Source of the DNA: Enterococcus quebecensis
GTDB lineage: Bacteria > Bacillota > Bacilli > Lactobacillales > Enterococcaceae
Length of the DNA: 64,000 nucleotides
Direction: 5' to 3'
NCBI RefSeq assembly: GCF_001730365.1
Contig: NZ_MIKB01000001.1
Span: 372,001 to 436,000, forward strand
Shown: positions 17,572-27,821 of the stretch, in pieces
Layout: the number at the start of each line of letters is the position of its first letter
How positions within the stretch are numbered: position 1 is the stretch's first letter
Notes under the pieces: model-generated
Told to the model about the DNA's origin: nothing
What the model saw: only the letters and a program-made list of their open reading frames with translations
Databases searched by the model: none
Made by a program: the position numbers and the translations under genes

Positions 17572-17639
17572 ATTATATGTTAGATTATACAATCAACCAT
17601 TCCGAAAGCGCCTTTCATTCGATAAACAATTGACTATTC

Positions 17640-18938
17640 TTAAGAAATTTGTTTGTAAATCAATTTAGGAGCTTGTCCTTTACCACCGATTTGGATGTTC
17701 TCTTTGATCATAGCTTCTACTTCAGAAATATCTGTTTTATTTGCATGGACAGTAACAAGAGAATCTCCAACTTTAACGTTATCTCCAATTTTCTTGTTTA
17801 ACACTAGACCAACAGCTAGATCAATTTCATCTTCTTTAGTTGCTCGGCCGGCACCTAATTTCATAGCTGCAACACCAATAGCATCTGCAACTATTTCAGA
17901 TACAACACCCTCTTTATCCGCTGTTACTTCAAACGTATACTCTGCTTGAGGTAATAATTCAGGATTTTTCACCCATTCAGGGTTACCACCTTGATTTTTA
18001 ACGAATACTGCAAATTTTTCCAAAGCTGAACCGTCTGCAATCACACCAAGCAACATTTGACGTGCTTCATCTAAAGAATCTGTTTTTCCTGCTAGGACAA
18101 CCATTTGACTACCTAAAGTTAAAACTAACTCTGTCAAATCCTCTGGTCCGTTTCCTTTTAATGTATCAATCGCTTCTTTAATTTCTAAAGAGTTTCCGAT
18201 TGCAGCACCTAAAGGTTGAGACATATCAGAGATGATCGCCATTGTTTTTCTTCCAACAAGATTTCCGATACGAACCATTGCTTCAGCTAATTTTTCAGCA
18301 TCTTCTTCTGTTTTCATAAAGGCACCTGCACCTGTTTTTACATCTAAAACAATCGCATCTGCACCAGCAGCAATTTTCTTACTCATGATTGATCCAGCAA
18401 TCAAAGGTATCGAACTAACTGTTCCTGTTACATCACGTAGTGCATAAATTTTCTTATCAGCTGGCGTTAAGTTTCCAGACTGACCAATAACAGCAATTTT
18501 ATCTTGATTAACAATATTGATAAACTCTTCATCACTGATTTCGATATGGAAACCATCGAATGATTCCAATTTATCCAATGTTCCGCCAGTATGGCCTAGA
18601 CCACGACCAGACATTTTTGCAAAAGGAATATCTAATGCAGCAATAAGTGGAGCTAATACTAATGTTGTTGTATCTCCAACGCCACCAGTAGAATGTTTAT
18701 CCACTTTTACGCCTTCAATACCAGATAAATCGATAACATCACCTGAATCAACCATTGCAAGAGTTAAGTTAGCGCGTTCTTCATCTGTCATATCTTGGAA
18801 ATAAATAGCCATTAACAATGCACTTGCTTGATAATCTGGAATTGTTCCAGCAGTATAACCATCAATAAAAAATTTAATTTCTTCTTTTGTTAGTTCCAAT
18901 CCGTTGCGCTTTTTTTCAATAACGTCGACCATTCTCAT
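17640..18938 (-). CDS. pdp: Pyrimidine-nucleoside phosphorylase
   Basis: Phosphorolysis of uridine, deoxyuridine and thymidine to base plus (deoxy)ribose 1-phosphate. From the ATG at 18938 it has 432 residues; GGTGA lies upstream at better distance than for the ATG four codons earlier. The thymidine/pyrimidine phosphorylase signature is visible as [17 protein letters not shown] near 115, with [11 protein letters not shown] before it and KTGAGAFM later. Last gene of deoC-nupC-deoB-pdp; its product deoxyribose 1-phosphate is the substrate of DeoB. Confidence 0.96.
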   Translation of the reverse strand: MRMVDVIEKKRNGLELTKEEIKFFIDGYTAGTIPDYQASALLMAIYFQDMTDEERANLTLAMVDSGDVIDLSGIEGVKVDKHSTGGVGDTTTLVLAPLIAALDIPFAKMSGRGLGHTGGTLDKLESFDGFHIEISDEEFINIVNQDKIAVIGQSGNLTPADKKIYALRDVTGTVSSIPLIAGSIMSKKIAAGADAIVLDVKTGAGAFMKTEEDAEKLAEAMVRIGNLVGRKTMAIISDMSQPLGAAIGNSLEIKEAIDTLKGNGPEDLTELVLTLGSQMVVLAGKTDSLDEARQMLLGVIADGSALEKFAVFVKNQGGNPEWVKNPELLPQAEYTFEVTADKEGVVSEIVADAIGVAAMKLGAGRATKEDEIDLAVGLVLNKKIGDNVKVGDSLVTVHANKTDISEVEAMIKENIQIGGKGQAPKLIYKQIS

Positions 18939-18958
18939 CTTTATCACCATTCCTTTTT

Positions 18959-20140
18959 TTATTTTAAATCTGCTAAGAAGCTAGTACCATAATCTGGCAT
19001 CTTCACATTAAAGTTATCCGCCACGGTTGCGCCAATATCAGAAAATGTTTTTCTCAAGCTTAGTTCCTGACCTTTTGAGAAACGTTTAGAATAAACTAAT
19101 AATGGTACGTACTCCCTAGTATGATCTGTTCCTTTGTACGTAGGATCATTCCCATGATCTGCTGTAATAATCAATAAGTCATCTTCTTTTAATTTAGAAA
19201 AAACTTCTGGTAATCGTTGATCAAATTCTTGTAATGCTTCTCCGTAACCCAAAGGATCTCTCCTGTGTCCAAATACAGCATCAAAATCAACTAGATTTAA
19301 AAAGCTCATTCCATGAAAATCTTTATCTAACAATTCGATAAACTTATCCATGCCATCCATATTTGATACTGTACGAATGCTTTCAGTCACACCTTCACCA
19401 TCAAATATGTCAGATATCTTACCTAGTGCTATTGAATCTAATCCGTTTTCCTTTAACGTATCCATAACTGTTTTATCAAAAGGTTTCAATGCATAATCAT
19501 GACGATTTGCAGTACGTTTGAATGTATCTTTCGATGTTCCAACAAATGGTCTAGCAATGATACGTCCTAACATATACGGTTCATCTCTCGTAATTTCACG
19601 AGCATATTCACAAATACGATACAATTCTTCTAAAGGAATAATTTCTTCATTCGCTGCAATTTGTAAAACAGAGTCTGCTGAAGTGTAAACAATCAATGCA
19701 CCTGTCTTAAGTTGTTCTTCTCCAAGTTCTTCAAGAATTTCTGTCCCGCTGGCAGCTTTATTGCCAATGATTTCTCTTCCTGAGAATGATTTGATCTTTT
19801 CTAACAACTCATCTGGAAATCCATCTGGAAAAACTCTGAAAGGTTTATCAATGTATAATCCCATGATTTCCCAGTGACCAGTCATTGTATCTTTACCGGC
19901 AGAGGTTTCCTGCATTTTCGTATAGTAACCTAAAGGCTCGTCTACTTTTTGAACACCAGATATTTCTTCAATATGTGACAATCCTAAAGCGCCCATATTA
20001 GGAAGATTTAATCCATTCATTTCTTTAGCAATATGGCCAAGCGTATGCACGTCAAAATCATCAAAATCATTTGCGTCTGGTGCCTCACCTATTCCTACAG
20101 AATCCATTACGACAACATGTATTCTTTTAAATTCTTCCAT
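18959..20140 (-). CDS. deoB: Phosphopentomutase
   Basis: Interconverts (deoxy)ribose 1-phosphate and 5-phosphate, linking nucleoside breakdown to central metabolism. 393 residues of the alkaline-phosphatase superfamily; metal-binding motifs [14 protein letters not shown] (N-terminus), [14 protein letters not shown] with the phosphorylated threonine, [25 protein letters not shown] and [15 protein letters not shown] precedes the ATG. It lies between nupC and pdp in the deo operon. Confidence 0.97.
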   Translation of the reverse strand: MEEFKRIHVVVMDSVGIGEAPDANDFDDFDVHTLGHIAKEMNGLNLPNMGALGLSHIEEISGVQKVDEPLGYYTKMQETSAGKDTMTGHWEIMGLYIDKPFRVFPDGFPDELLEKIKSFSGREIIGNKAASGTEILEELGEEQLKTGALIVYTSADSVLQIAANEEIIPLEELYRICEYAREITRDEPYMLGRIIARPFVGTSKDTFKRTANRHDYALKPFDKTVMDTLKENGLDSIALGKISDIFDGEGVTESIRTVSNMDGMDKFIELLDKDFHGMSFLNLVDFDAVFGHRRDPLGYGEALQEFDQRLPEVFSKLKEDDLLIITADHGNDPTYKGTDHTREYVPLLVYSKRFSKGQELSLRKTFSDIGATVADNFNVKMPDYGTSFLADLK

Positions 20141-20172
20141 TCTTTTTCACCTCATCAGTTAAACTTAAAAAA

Positions 20173-21354
20173 TTAATAAATTAATCCAACGATTGTTGCT
20201 GTTAAACAACTAACAAGTGTTGCGCCGAATAATAATTTTATACCAAAGCGTGCAACCACATTCCCTTGTTCTTCATTCAAACTTTTAACAGCTCCTGAGA
20301 TGATACCGATTGAAGAAAAATTAGCAAAAGAAACTAAGAAAACAGAAATGATTGCTGTTGTTCTGCCTGAAAATTCGATTGAAGTCGTTGTTAAATTAGT
20401 CATAGCAACAAATTCATTAGAAACTAGTTTCGTTGCCATGATACTTCCAGCATCTACAATTTCGCTTGCTGGTACACCCATCAAGAATGCAAATGGTGCA
20501 ACTAAATAACCAATAATATCTTGGAACGAAATTCCGAAAATCCCTTTAAAAATTGCGTTGATCATTGTAATAACTGCTACAAACCCGATCAACATCGCTG
20601 CAACCGTAATTGCTACATGGAAACCATCCATGATATACTCTCCCAGCATTTCAAAAAAGGATTGCTCTTTTTCATCTTTTACTTCTAAAACATCTTCTTC
20701 ATCTGTCACTTCGTAAGGATTGATTACCGATGTAATGATAAATCCGCCAAACAAGTTTAAAACAATAGCGGTTACAACATACTGAGGTTTCAATAAAAAC
20801 ATATAAGAACCTATAATAGCCATTGATACAGTTGACATCGCTGAAGCACATAATGTATATAGTCGGTGTTTTGGTAATAGTCCTAATTGTTTTTTTACAG
20901 AAATAAACACTTCTGATTGACCTAAAATAGCTGAAGCAACAGCATTATAAGATTCTAACTTACCCATGCCGTTGACTTTACTCAATGCAAGGCCAATATA
21001 TTTCACAATAAACGGAAGAATTTTAAAATACTGTAAAATTCCAATTAATGCAGATATAAAAACGATTGGTAATAAAACGCCAATAAAAAATGAGCTTGCG
21101 TCTGGATTAACTAGTCCTCCAAAAACAAAGTTTACACCTTCACTAGCATATAATAGTAAATTATCAAAACCTTTTGCAATTCCTTCAATAACGAAATTAC
21201 CTGCACTTGTATTCAGTAATACAAATCCTAAAAGAAATTGTAACGCCAACATAATGACAACTGGTTTAAATTTAACCTTCTTACGATCGCTACTCGTTAA
21301 CCATGCAATTCCTACAAAAAACACCAAACCTATACAGCCAATTAAATATTTCAT
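20173..21354 (-). CDS. nupC: Concentrative nucleoside transporter (NupC family)
   Basis: Cation-coupled nucleoside importer, 393 residues with about ten hydrophobic segments. CNT motifs: FGGLVNPDASSFFIGVLLP with re-entrant loop, SAILGQSEVFISVK, and SNEFVAMTNL plus FANFSSIGIISG for nucleoside contact. The frame opens at a TTG, but the ATG at 21354 has GGAGGAG just upstream and fits family N-termini. Second gene of the deo operon; it supplies substrate for the deoC/deoB/pdp enzymes. Confidence 0.93.
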   Translation of the reverse strand: MKYLIGCIGLVFFVGIAWLTSSDRKKVKFKPVVIMLALQFLLGFVLLNTSAGNFVIEGIAKGFDNLLLYASEGVNFVFGGLVNPDASSFFIGVLLPIVFISALIGILQYFKILPFIVKYIGLALSKVNGMGKLESYNAVASAILGQSEVFISVKKQLGLLPKHRLYTLCASAMSTVSMAIIGSYMFLLKPQYVVTAIVLNLFGGFIITSVINPYEVTDEEDVLEVKDEKEQSFFEMLGEYIMDGFHVAITVAAMLIGFVAVITMINAIFKGIFGISFQDIIGYLVAPFAFLMGVPASEIVDAGSIMATKLVSNEFVAMTNLTTTSIEFSGRTTAIISVFLVSFANFSSIGIISGAVKSLNEEQGNVVARFGIKLLFGATLVSCLTATIVGLIY

Positions 21355-21424
21355 GTTCTCCTCCAATTTGAACTCGTTTACATTCTTTTGTAAAAGTAAG
21401 CGAGTTGCTTACTTTATTCTTTTT

Positions 21425-22093
21425 TTAATATCCGTTTCCTTGATCAGATGAGTCACCTGAAACAATAGAAACTCCTGCACTTGCACCGATTCTTGATGCT
21501 CCTGCTTTAATCATTGCGTCTACATCTTCTTTTGTACGAACTCCGCCGGAAGCTTTTACGCCAACATTAGGTCCTACAGTTTTTCTCATCAATGCAATAT
21601 CTTCTGCTGTTGCCCCACCAGTTGAAAAACCAGTTGACGTTTTAACAAAATCAGCTCCTGCTTTGACAGATAATTCAGAAACAGTAACAATCTCTTCTTT
21701 TGTAAGTAAGCATGTTTCAAGAATAACTTTTACAAGTACATTTCCTGATGCCTCAACAACGGCACGAATGTCTGCTTCTACAGTTTCTAAGTCGCCAGAT
21801 TTTAAAGCTCCTACATTGATAACCATATCAACTTCTGTAGCTCCATTGGCAATAGCATTTTTTGTTTCAAAAGCTTTAGTTTCAGATGTATTAGCACCTA
21901 AAGGAAAACCAATTACAGTACAAACGTCAACGCCTGAACCTTTTAATTCAGTACTAGCTAGGTTAACCCAATAAGGATTCACACAAACCGATGCGAACTG
22001 ATACGTTTTAGCTTCTTGACAAAGTTTTACAATCATATCTTTTGTTGTTTCAGGTTTTAATGCTGTATGATCAATCATTTTTGCAATATCCAT
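21425..22093 (-). CDS. deoC: Deoxyribose-phosphate aldolase
   Basis: Cleaves 2-deoxyribose 5-phosphate to acetaldehyde and glyceraldehyde 3-phosphate through a Schiff-base lysine. 222 residues, TIM barrel: [12 protein letters not shown] at the start, [52 protein letters not shown] (catalytic lysine) and [11 protein letters not shown]. First gene of the operon; its promoter carries a DeoR-type operator overlapping the -35. AAAGGAG precedes the ATG. Confidence 0.97.
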   Translation of the reverse strand: MDIAKMIDHTALKPETTKDMIVKLCQEAKTYQFASVCVNPYWVNLASTELKGSGVDVCTVIGFPLGANTSETKAFETKNAIANGATEVDMVINVGALKSGDLETVEADIRAVVEASGNVLVKVILETCLLTKEEIVTVSELSVKAGADFVKTSTGFSTGGATAEDIALMRKTVGPNVGVKASGGVRTKEDVDAMIKAGASRIGASAGVSIVSGDSSDQGNGY

Positions 22094-22122
22094 TATTACA
22101 CTCCTTTAGTTTTTATACTTGT

Positions 22123-22174
22123 ATTATACACTCAACAAGAACATTTGTAAACAACATCATGAAATTATGTTCAA
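22123..22174 (-). promoter_or_regulatory. deo operon promoter with DeoR operator
   Basis: TTTACA (22146-22151), 17-base spacer, TATAAT (22123-22128). The operator region 22145-22174 matches 25 of 30 bases at the deoR promoter (23369-23398), including TTGAACA and AATTTCATGA-type words similar to the B. subtilis DeoR site as I remember it. Confidence 0.75.
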
Positions 22175-22184
22175 TTAATAAAAA

Positions 22185-22219
22185 AATAAATAGGAACGTT
22201 TTTTTAGTCCCTATTTATT
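22185..22219 (-). terminator. Terminator of deoR
   Basis: AATAAATAGG pairs with CCTATTTATT, followed by a T-run on the minus strand. The arm pair is AT-rich but exact. Confidence 0.75.
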
Positions 22220-22232
22220 CTATAAATAATCT

Positions 22233-23171
22233 CTATAGATTCAATAACCCTTCAGCTGCAATTTGATCAATGATAAGTACATTTGCATATTTACCCGCCA
22301 ATGCACCATCAATAGCTTTGATTTTTCGCGAACCACCTGCTACTAAAATTGCTTTTTCTTTTTCTCTTAGTTCTGATAGTTCAATACCAATTGTTCGTTC
22401 GTTGATCTTCTGGCTGCATATTTCACCACTACTATCAAAAAATCGTGAACAAATATCCCCAACTGCTTGTTCTTTAAGAAGCTTTTCCTCTTCTTCACTA
22501 AAATAACCTAAACGAAATAACAAGGCTTCGTCTCTAACTGTTCCCACTGTAAACAGTGCAATATTTGCTTGTTTTCCTTTAGAGATGATTTTTTGAATAT
22601 GCCGATCTTGCTCAACCATTTTTTTTACTTCTGCATTGTCAAAAATAACTGGTAGTGGCAATTGTACCGCTACAGTATGAAACGCTTTTTCAAATAAAGT
22701 CAACGTTTCATTGGCATATGTGTTCACACTAGAGTGGCTGATACCACCTTTTAGTTGAACAATTTCCACACCTACTCTTTCTTGGGAATCTAGTTTTCTT
22801 GCAATCTCATACATAGTTGTTCCCCAACTGACTCCTAAAATATCTCCATTTTTGATTGTTTCTTCCAAATATTCAGCTGCATATGAGGTTAGATATTCCG
22901 TTATCACTTGATAATTAGGTTCAGGTGAAAAGACAACATGTACTTCTAATAAGTCATATTTTTCTTTAAGACGTTTTTCAAGTTCGAATAAATCGGAAAA
23001 TGGATCGGAGATTGTAATCTGCACGTAACCTTTTTCCTTAGCATAATTCAGCAATCTAGAGATCGTTGGACGGGAAAGATCTAATTTTTTTGCAATTTCC
23101 TGTTGACCAAGACCAGATTGGTAATACAATCTAGCAGCTTCGATACTAAGTTGTTGTTTTTGATTATCCAT
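22233..23171 (-). CDS. deoR: Deoxyribonucleoside regulator (SorC/DeoR type)
   Basis: Transcriptional regulator of the B. subtilis DeoR type (SorC family, unrelated to E. coli DeoR). 312 residues: N-terminal helix-turn-helix (GLGQQEIAKKLDLSRPTISR, about 19-38), then a sugar-phosphate binding domain with LGVSWGTTMYEIARKL and ILVAGGSRKIKAI. In this family deoxyribose 5-phosphate is the inducer. It sits immediately upstream of deoC with its own terminator and a promoter bearing a near copy of the deoC operator, so it likely controls both. Confidence 0.9.
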   Translation of the reverse strand: MDNQKQQLSIEAARLYYQSGLGQQEIAKKLDLSRPTISRLLNYAKEKGYVQITISDPFSDLFELEKRLKEKYDLLEVHVVFSPEPNYQVITEYLTSYAAEYLEETIKNGDILGVSWGTTMYEIARKLDSQERVGVEIVQLKGGISHSSVNTYANETLTLFEKAFHTVAVQLPLPVIFDNAEVKKMVEQDRHIQKIISKGKQANIALFTVGTVRDEALLFRLGYFSEEEEKLLKEQAVGDICSRFFDSSGEICSQKINERTIGIELSELREKEKAILVAGGSRKIKAIDGALAGKYANVLIIDQIAAEGLLNL

Positions 23172-23346
23172 ATTTATAGTCCGTTCTTTATATTTTCTTC
23201 AATTATAGCAAGAAAAAATGGCTAAAACAAACCACACTTCCTTGGTTAATTAAATAAATAGTTCCTAACTCTTCTGTTTTATCTTTGTCAAAACTTAAAC
23301 ATTCAGCAACAAAAATTATAATGGTTAGGTTTCCCAATATATCTGT

Positions 23347-23398
23347 ATAATACATCTTGAATGAAATATTGTAAACACATTAATGAAATTTTGTTCAA
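23347..23398 (-). promoter_or_regulatory. deoR promoter with second DeoR operator
   Basis: TTTACA (23370-23375), 17-base spacer, TATTAT (23347-23352), with operator 23369-23398. Same geometry as the deoC promoter. It occupies much of the 313-base gap between deoR and phoU; the rest of the gap shows only AT-rich leader and the phoU terminator. Confidence 0.7.
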
Positions 23399-23440
23399 AA
23401 TGATTTTTATTTTTACGTTTTTCAGATTTTTATACTAAAA

Positions 23441-23475
23441 AAAAATACCCCGATAAGATTATCGAAGGTAATTTT
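23441..23475 (-). terminator. Terminator of the pst-phoU operon
   Basis: CGATAA-TC-TTATCG extended by ACCT/GGGT, followed on the minus strand by nine T. It lies just after the phoU stop. Confidence 0.8.
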
Positions 23476-23484
23476 TGCTACTTG

Positions 23485-24156
23485 TTATTCATCATGAGGA
23501 TTATTCAACTCTGTGATTTTGCCTGTTGCTAAATAAACAATCCATTCACAGATATTCGTCACATAATCGCCAATACGTTCCAAATAAGTCGCTACATGGA
23601 GATAATCTGTTCCACTTACAACCGTTTCAGGATTGGCTTGCATCGCTTTGATAGAATGTCTATAGATACTATCAAAATATTCGTTTACTCTTGTGTCCAT
23701 TTTTGCGATCATTCGTGCATCTTTTTGATCTGTCTTTACGTAAGCTATCAAAACATTATCAACCATTTTCTTAACATAATCAGACATATCTGATATTTCT
23801 TTTTCAATCTCAGGAATACGTGTCTCACCTTTTAAACGAATCGTTGATTTAGCAATTGATACAGCGTGATCTGCCATTCTTTCTAAATCAGAACTAGCTT
23901 TCATAACAGTGATAATCATTCTTAAATCTGTTGTTACTGGTTGCTGTAAGGCGATCATTTCAAAGCTTTTCTTTTCTAATTTTACTTCCATATCATTAAT
24001 TTCTACATCATAATCGATCACTTCTTGGGCTATTTTTTTATCATGATTAATGTAAGCACGTACAGATTTATGTACCACATTACTTACCATCATGCCCATT
24101 TCATAAAATTGGTTATGAAGATTTAACAATTCTTCTTCAAATTGGCTACGCAACAT
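23485..24156 (-). CDS. phoU: Phosphate transport regulator PhoU
   Basis: Couples the Pst transporter to the phosphate two-component system and dampens uptake when phosphate is ample. 223 residues forming two three-helix bundles, each with a metal-binding motif: DYDVEINDMEVKLEKK near 45 and the later DTRVNEY; DLERMADHAVSIAK is the conserved ExxxD-type helix, repeated as YLERIGDYVTNIC. AAAGGAGG before the ATG. Last gene of the pst operon, 18 bases after pstB. Confidence 0.96.
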   Translation of the reverse strand: MLRSQFEEELLNLHNQFYEMGMMVSNVVHKSVRAYINHDKKIAQEVIDYDVEINDMEVKLEKKSFEMIALQQPVTTDLRMIITVMKASSDLERMADHAVSIAKSTIRLKGETRIPEIEKEISDMSDYVKKMVDNVLIAYVKTDQKDARMIAKMDTRVNEYFDSIYRHSIKAMQANPETVVSGTDYLHVATYLERIGDYVTNICEWIVYLATGKITELNNPHDE

Positions 24157-24174
24157 GTGTCTTCCTCCTTTTAT

Positions 24175-24933
24175 TTACCCAAATTTTCCAGAAATGTAAT
24201 CTTCTGTTTGTTTTTCTTTAGGGTTCAAGAATATTTTTTTGGTATCATTAAATTCTATCAATTCACCTTGCAAAAAGAAAGCCGTTTTATCAGAAATCCG
24301 AGAAGCCTGAGACATATTATGAGTCACCATAATCATTGTATACTTTTCTTTTAACGTTAAGAGCATATTTTCAATTTTCCCACTGGAAACAGGATCCAAT
24401 GCACTTGTTGGCTCATCAAGTAAAATGATATCTGGATCAACCGCTAAAACACGAGCAATACACACACGTTGTTGTTGTCCGCCTGATAAAGATAGAGCAC
24501 TTTTGTGCAGCTTGTCTTTTACATCTTCCCAAACAGAAGCAGCCTTTAAACTGGTTTCAACCGCTTCGTCTAAAACCTGCTTGTCTTTTTCTCCTTTTAA
24601 ACGTAACCCGTAGATCACATTTTCATAGACAGAAAAAGGAAATGGATTCGGTTGTTGAAAAACCATTCCGATTTCTTTACGCAGATCCACGATGTCCGTT
24701 TTAGGACCGTAGATATCTTTACCTTTGTAAAGCACACTCCCAGTAATCGTAACACCTGGAATCAAATCATTCATTCGATTCAACGAACGGAGATAAGTAG
24801 ATTTTCCGCAACCAGAAGGACCGATCATAGCAGTGATTTCTCCTTGATTGATACTTAAATCAATCCCTTTTAAAGCTTCTTTTTTGCCGTAATACAAATG
24901 CAAATCTTTTGATGAAATAATTTCTTTTGTCAT
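24175..24933 (-). CDS. pstB: Phosphate ABC transporter ATPase (second copy)
   Basis: ATPase of the high-affinity phosphate importer. From the ATG at 24933 (GGAGGAG upstream) it has 252 residues; the open frame runs 28 codons further into the preceding gene. Walker [15 protein letters not shown]-loop VFQQPNPFP, signature LSGGQQQR, Walker [15 protein letters not shown]-loop THN. It follows another pstB by about ten bases, the tandem arrangement seen in many Firmicutes. Confidence 0.95.
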   Translation of the reverse strand: MTKEIISSKDLHLYYGKKEALKGIDLSINQGEITAMIGPSGCGKSTYLRSLNRMNDLIPGVTITGSVLYKGKDIYGPKTDIVDLRKEIGMVFQQPNPFPFSVYENVIYGLRLKGEKDKQVLDEAVETSLKAASVWEDVKDKLHKSALSLSGGQQQRVCIARVLAVDPDIILLDEPTSALDPVSSGKIENMLLTLKEKYTMIMVTHNMSQASRISDKTAFFLQGELIEFNDTKKIFLNPKEKQTEDYISGKFG

Positions 24934-24943
24934 CTTGCTCCTC

Positions 24944-25744
24944 CTAACCAAAATGCCCAGAAACGTAATCTTCTGTCGCTTGAATTTTTGGTCGTGTAAA
25001 GATTTTTCTTGTTTCATCGTATTCGATTACTTTGCCTAAATAGAAGAAGGCAGTATAATCACTGATCCGAGCAGCTTGCTGCATATTATGTGTCACGATG
25101 ATAATCGTATAGTCATCTTTTAAATTAACTAGTGTCTCTTCCACTTTTCCGGTTGAAATTGGATCTAATGCACTCGCTGGCTCATCTAAAAGTAAAATAT
25201 CCGGTTTCATAGCAATAGCCCTAGCAATACATAAACGTTGTTGCTGACCACCTGATAAAGCCAAGGCACTTTTATCTAAGTTGTCTTTGACTTGATCCCA
25301 AAGTGCGGCTTGTTTTAAACTTGTTTCAACAATTTCATCTAACTTTTTCTTATCTTTTTCACCATGTTGTTTTAACGCAAATGTGATATTTTCATAAATT
25401 GATTTACTAAACGGATTAGGACGTTGAAATACCATGCCAATTCGTTTACGCATTTCATAAACATCAACTTCTTTTGTATTCACGTTTACACCTTTGTACA
25501 TGATGTTTCCTGTAACTTTGGTGTTAGCGATCCCATCATTCATGCGGTTCAACGAACGTAAATAAGTCGATTTCCCACAGCCAGAAGGGCCAATCAAAGC
25601 AGTGATTTTATTTTTTTCAAACTCTAAATCAACACCTTTGATTGCTTCATTATCGCCATACCAGACATGTAAATCATCGGTATGAAGTGCAATCGGTTCT
25701 GGTAATTTAATAATATTTGTGTCACTTAAATTATATTCTTTCAT
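24944..25744 (-). CDS. pstB: Phosphate ABC transporter ATPase (first copy)
   Basis: 266 residues, ATPase for PstCA. Walker [14 protein letters not shown] near 55, Q-loop VFQRPNPFS, signature LSGGQQQR, Walker [15 protein letters not shown]-loop THN. It differs from its neighbour in the N-terminal extension (about 25 residues) and at many surface positions, so the two are old paralogues rather than a fresh duplication. It could pair with the other copy as a heterodimer; that is inference. Confidence 0.95.
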   Translation of the reverse strand: MKEYNLSDTNIIKLPEPIALHTDDLHVWYGDNEAIKGVDLEFEKNKITALIGPSGCGKSTYLRSLNRMNDGIANTKVTGNIMYKGVNVNTKEVDVYEMRKRIGMVFQRPNPFSKSIYENITFALKQHGEKDKKKLDEIVETSLKQAALWDQVKDNLDKSALALSGGQQQRLCIARAIAMKPDILLLDEPASALDPISTGKVEETLVNLKDDYTIIIVTHNMQQAARISDYTAFFYLGKVIEYDETRKIFTRPKIQATEDYVSGHFG

Positions 25745-25760
25745 TCTGATTCCCCTAACA

Positions 25761-26645
25761 TTAGGCTGATGTCATTCTTTTATACAGTCTGTTTCCGATG
25801 AAACGAGCGCCGAAATTAAATAGCAATACGACTAAAATCAGAACTGCTGAAGCACCAGCGGAAACTGCTGCTCCATCTGGCATTGTTCCTTCTGTATTAA
25901 TTTTCCATATATGAACTGCTAGCGTTTCTGCTTGACGGAAAATACTGATTGGGCTTGAGACACTCAATGGATTCCAGTTACTGAAATCTAACGCTGGAGC
26001 ACTTTGTCCAGCAGTATAGATCAATGCAGCAGCTTCACCAAAAATTCTTCCAGAACTCAAAATTACACCCGTTAAAATTCCTGGTAACGCCTCTGGAACA
26101 ACAACTTTTGTAACAGTTTCCCAACGAGATAAACCTAAGGATAGTCCCGCTTCTCGTTGTGTATAATGAACAGCTTTTAAAGATTCTTCAACATTTCTTG
26201 TCAGTAAAGGTAAATTGAAAAATGTTAACGCCAAAGCTCCAGATATAATTGAAAAACCATAGCCCATCTGTATAACAAAAATCAAGAACCCAAACAAACC
26301 AACAACAACTGAAGGTAGTGAACTCAAAATCTCAATCGAAGTTCTAATAAGATCTGTCACCCAATTTTTCTTTGCATACTCAGACAAATAGATACCGGCA
26401 CCTAAAGAAATAGGAAAACTAATCAGCATTGTAATCAACAATAAATAAAGTGAGTTAAATAGTTGAATCCCAATACCACCACCTGCTTGATAGGCTTTAG
26501 AAGGTTTTGTCAAGAAGTTCCAAGAGATATGTGGAACACCTCGAACCAAAATATAAAGCAGCAATGCCGCTAAAATTAAAACAATAATGCCTGAAATAGT
26601 GTATAAGACACCTGTTGCAAATTTATCTGCTTTTTTTGCATTCAT
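25761..26645 (-). CDS. pstA: Phosphate ABC transporter permease PstA
   Basis: Inner-membrane channel subunit, 294 residues, about six helices. The ATPase-contact EAA loop is visible as EAGLSLGLSRWETVTKVVVPEALPGI (around 180), and family motifs LPSVVVGLFGF and GRIFGEAAALIYTAG. The start overlaps the pstC stop (TAATG), which implies coupled translation of the two permease subunits. Confidence 0.95.
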   Translation of the reverse strand: MNAKKADKFATGVLYTISGIIVLILAALLLYILVRGVPHISWNFLTKPSKAYQAGGGIGIQLFNSLYLLLITMLISFPISLGAGIYLSEYAKKNWVTDLIRTSIEILSSLPSVVVGLFGFLIFVIQMGYGFSIISGALALTFFNLPLLTRNVEESLKAVHYTQREAGLSLGLSRWETVTKVVVPEALPGILTGVILSSGRIFGEAAALIYTAGQSAPALDFSNWNPLSVSSPISIFRQAETLAVHIWKINTEGTMPDGAAVSAGASAVLILVVLLFNFGARFIGNRLYKRMTSA

Positions 26646-27565
26646 TATTTCAAGGCTCCTTTCCTACCGATGATCCGAATAATGATATTAAATAGTAAAG
26701 ACATCAATAGCAAAATCAAGGCTAGTGACCAAAGTACATTATTTTCTACTGTTCCCATAATCGTATTTCCAATGCCCATTGTCAAAATACTCGTTAATGT
26801 TGAAGCAGGTGTTGTTAAACTAGCTGGCATAACCGCAGCATTACCAATAACCATTTGAATCGCTAATGCCTCACCAAAAGCACGAGCCATTCCAAAAACA
26901 ACAGCTGTCAAAATTCCTGGAACTGCAGCTCGTAAAACAACTTTATAAATTGTTTGCCAACGAGTCGCTCCTAAAGCCAACGAGGCTTCTCTATAATGTC
27001 GTGGAACAGATTTTAATGCGTCAACTGTCATCGTTGTTACTGTGGGCAAAATCATAACAAAAAGTACAAATGTTCCTGCTAAGATCCCAAACCCTGTACC
27101 TCCAAAAATCGAACGAATAAAGGGCACGATTACAGACAAGCCAATAAATCCGTACACAACAGAAGGTATCCCAACTAACAATTCAATAACGGGTTGCAAA
27201 ATTTTTGAGCCTTTCTTTGGAGAAATTTCTGTCATAAAGACAGCTGCCCCTATTGCAAATGGTGTTGCAATGATCGCTGACATAAAAGTTACGATAAACG
27301 ATCCAGCAATCATCGGTAATGCGCCTACCATTGGCTTACCATCCGTTCCTGTTTCACTTGGATTCCAATTTGTACCAAATAAGAAATCAGAAAGTTTTAT
27401 TTTATTTGTAAAAAAGGTCGCTAACCCTTTACTTGCTACAAAATAAAAGATCGATAGGACAACTAAAACAATCAAAGCAATACAAAGAAAACTAATAAAT
27501 TTCCCTCGTTGTTCCATTCTGGCACGCTTTGATTTGGTTAACAATTTTTTCTGTACATCCTCCAA
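26645..27565 (-). CDS. pstC: Phosphate ABC transporter permease PstC
   Basis: Partner of PstA, 306 residues, about six helices. EAA loop REASLALGATRWQTIYKVVLRAAVPGI, plus GIPSVVYGFIGLSVI and GMARAFGEALAIQMV. The start is a TTG with AGGAGG seven bases before it; no ATG in frame is near. A 256-base gap to pstS holds four PhoP-box-like repeats, so pstC onwards may have its own phosphate-controlled promoter. Confidence 0.94.
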   Translation of the reverse strand: MEDVQKKLLTKSKRARMEQRGKFISFLCIALIVLVVLSIFYFVASKGLATFFTNKIKLSDFLFGTNWNPSETGTDGKPMVGALPMIAGSFIVTFMSAIIATPFAIGAAVFMTEISPKKGSKILQPVIELLVGIPSVVYGFIGLSVIVPFIRSIFGGTGFGILAGTFVLFVMILPTVTTMTVDALKSVPRHYREASLALGATRWQTIYKVVLRAAVPGILTAVVFGMARAFGEALAIQMVIGNAAVMPASLTTPASTLTSILTMGIGNTIMGTVENNVLWSLALILLLMSLLFNIIIRIIGRKGALK

Positions 27566-27754
27566 GAAAATTCCTCCTTAAATTAAAAGCGTAGCAGGCA
27601 AGCCTACGAAGCTAGATAACATAAAAGCTAAACAGGTCCATTCAATCTCAACTGAAAAATATGATTAAGGTATTTTGCCACAATCAAATTCTATCTTTTA
27701 TAATAAATGTTCCGTTTTTCAATAATTTCCATAACAAATTCAGTTTAACTTTCC

Positions 27755-27815
27755 AACATAAATTTGCGTTTAATAACATGTAAATCTTATGTTAAGTTTG
27801 TAAATTTTGTGTAAA
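27755..27815 (-). promoter_or_regulatory. PHO-box-like repeats before pstC
   Basis: On the minus strand TTTACA (27810-27815), TTTACA (27799-27804), TTAACA (27790-27795) and TTTACA (27779-27784), spaced 11, 9 and 11 bases. This matches the B. subtilis PhoP core of four TT-A-A hexamers. The last can act as -35, with TATGTT (27755-27760) as -10. Confidence 0.6.
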
Positions 27816-27821
27816 GAGCAA

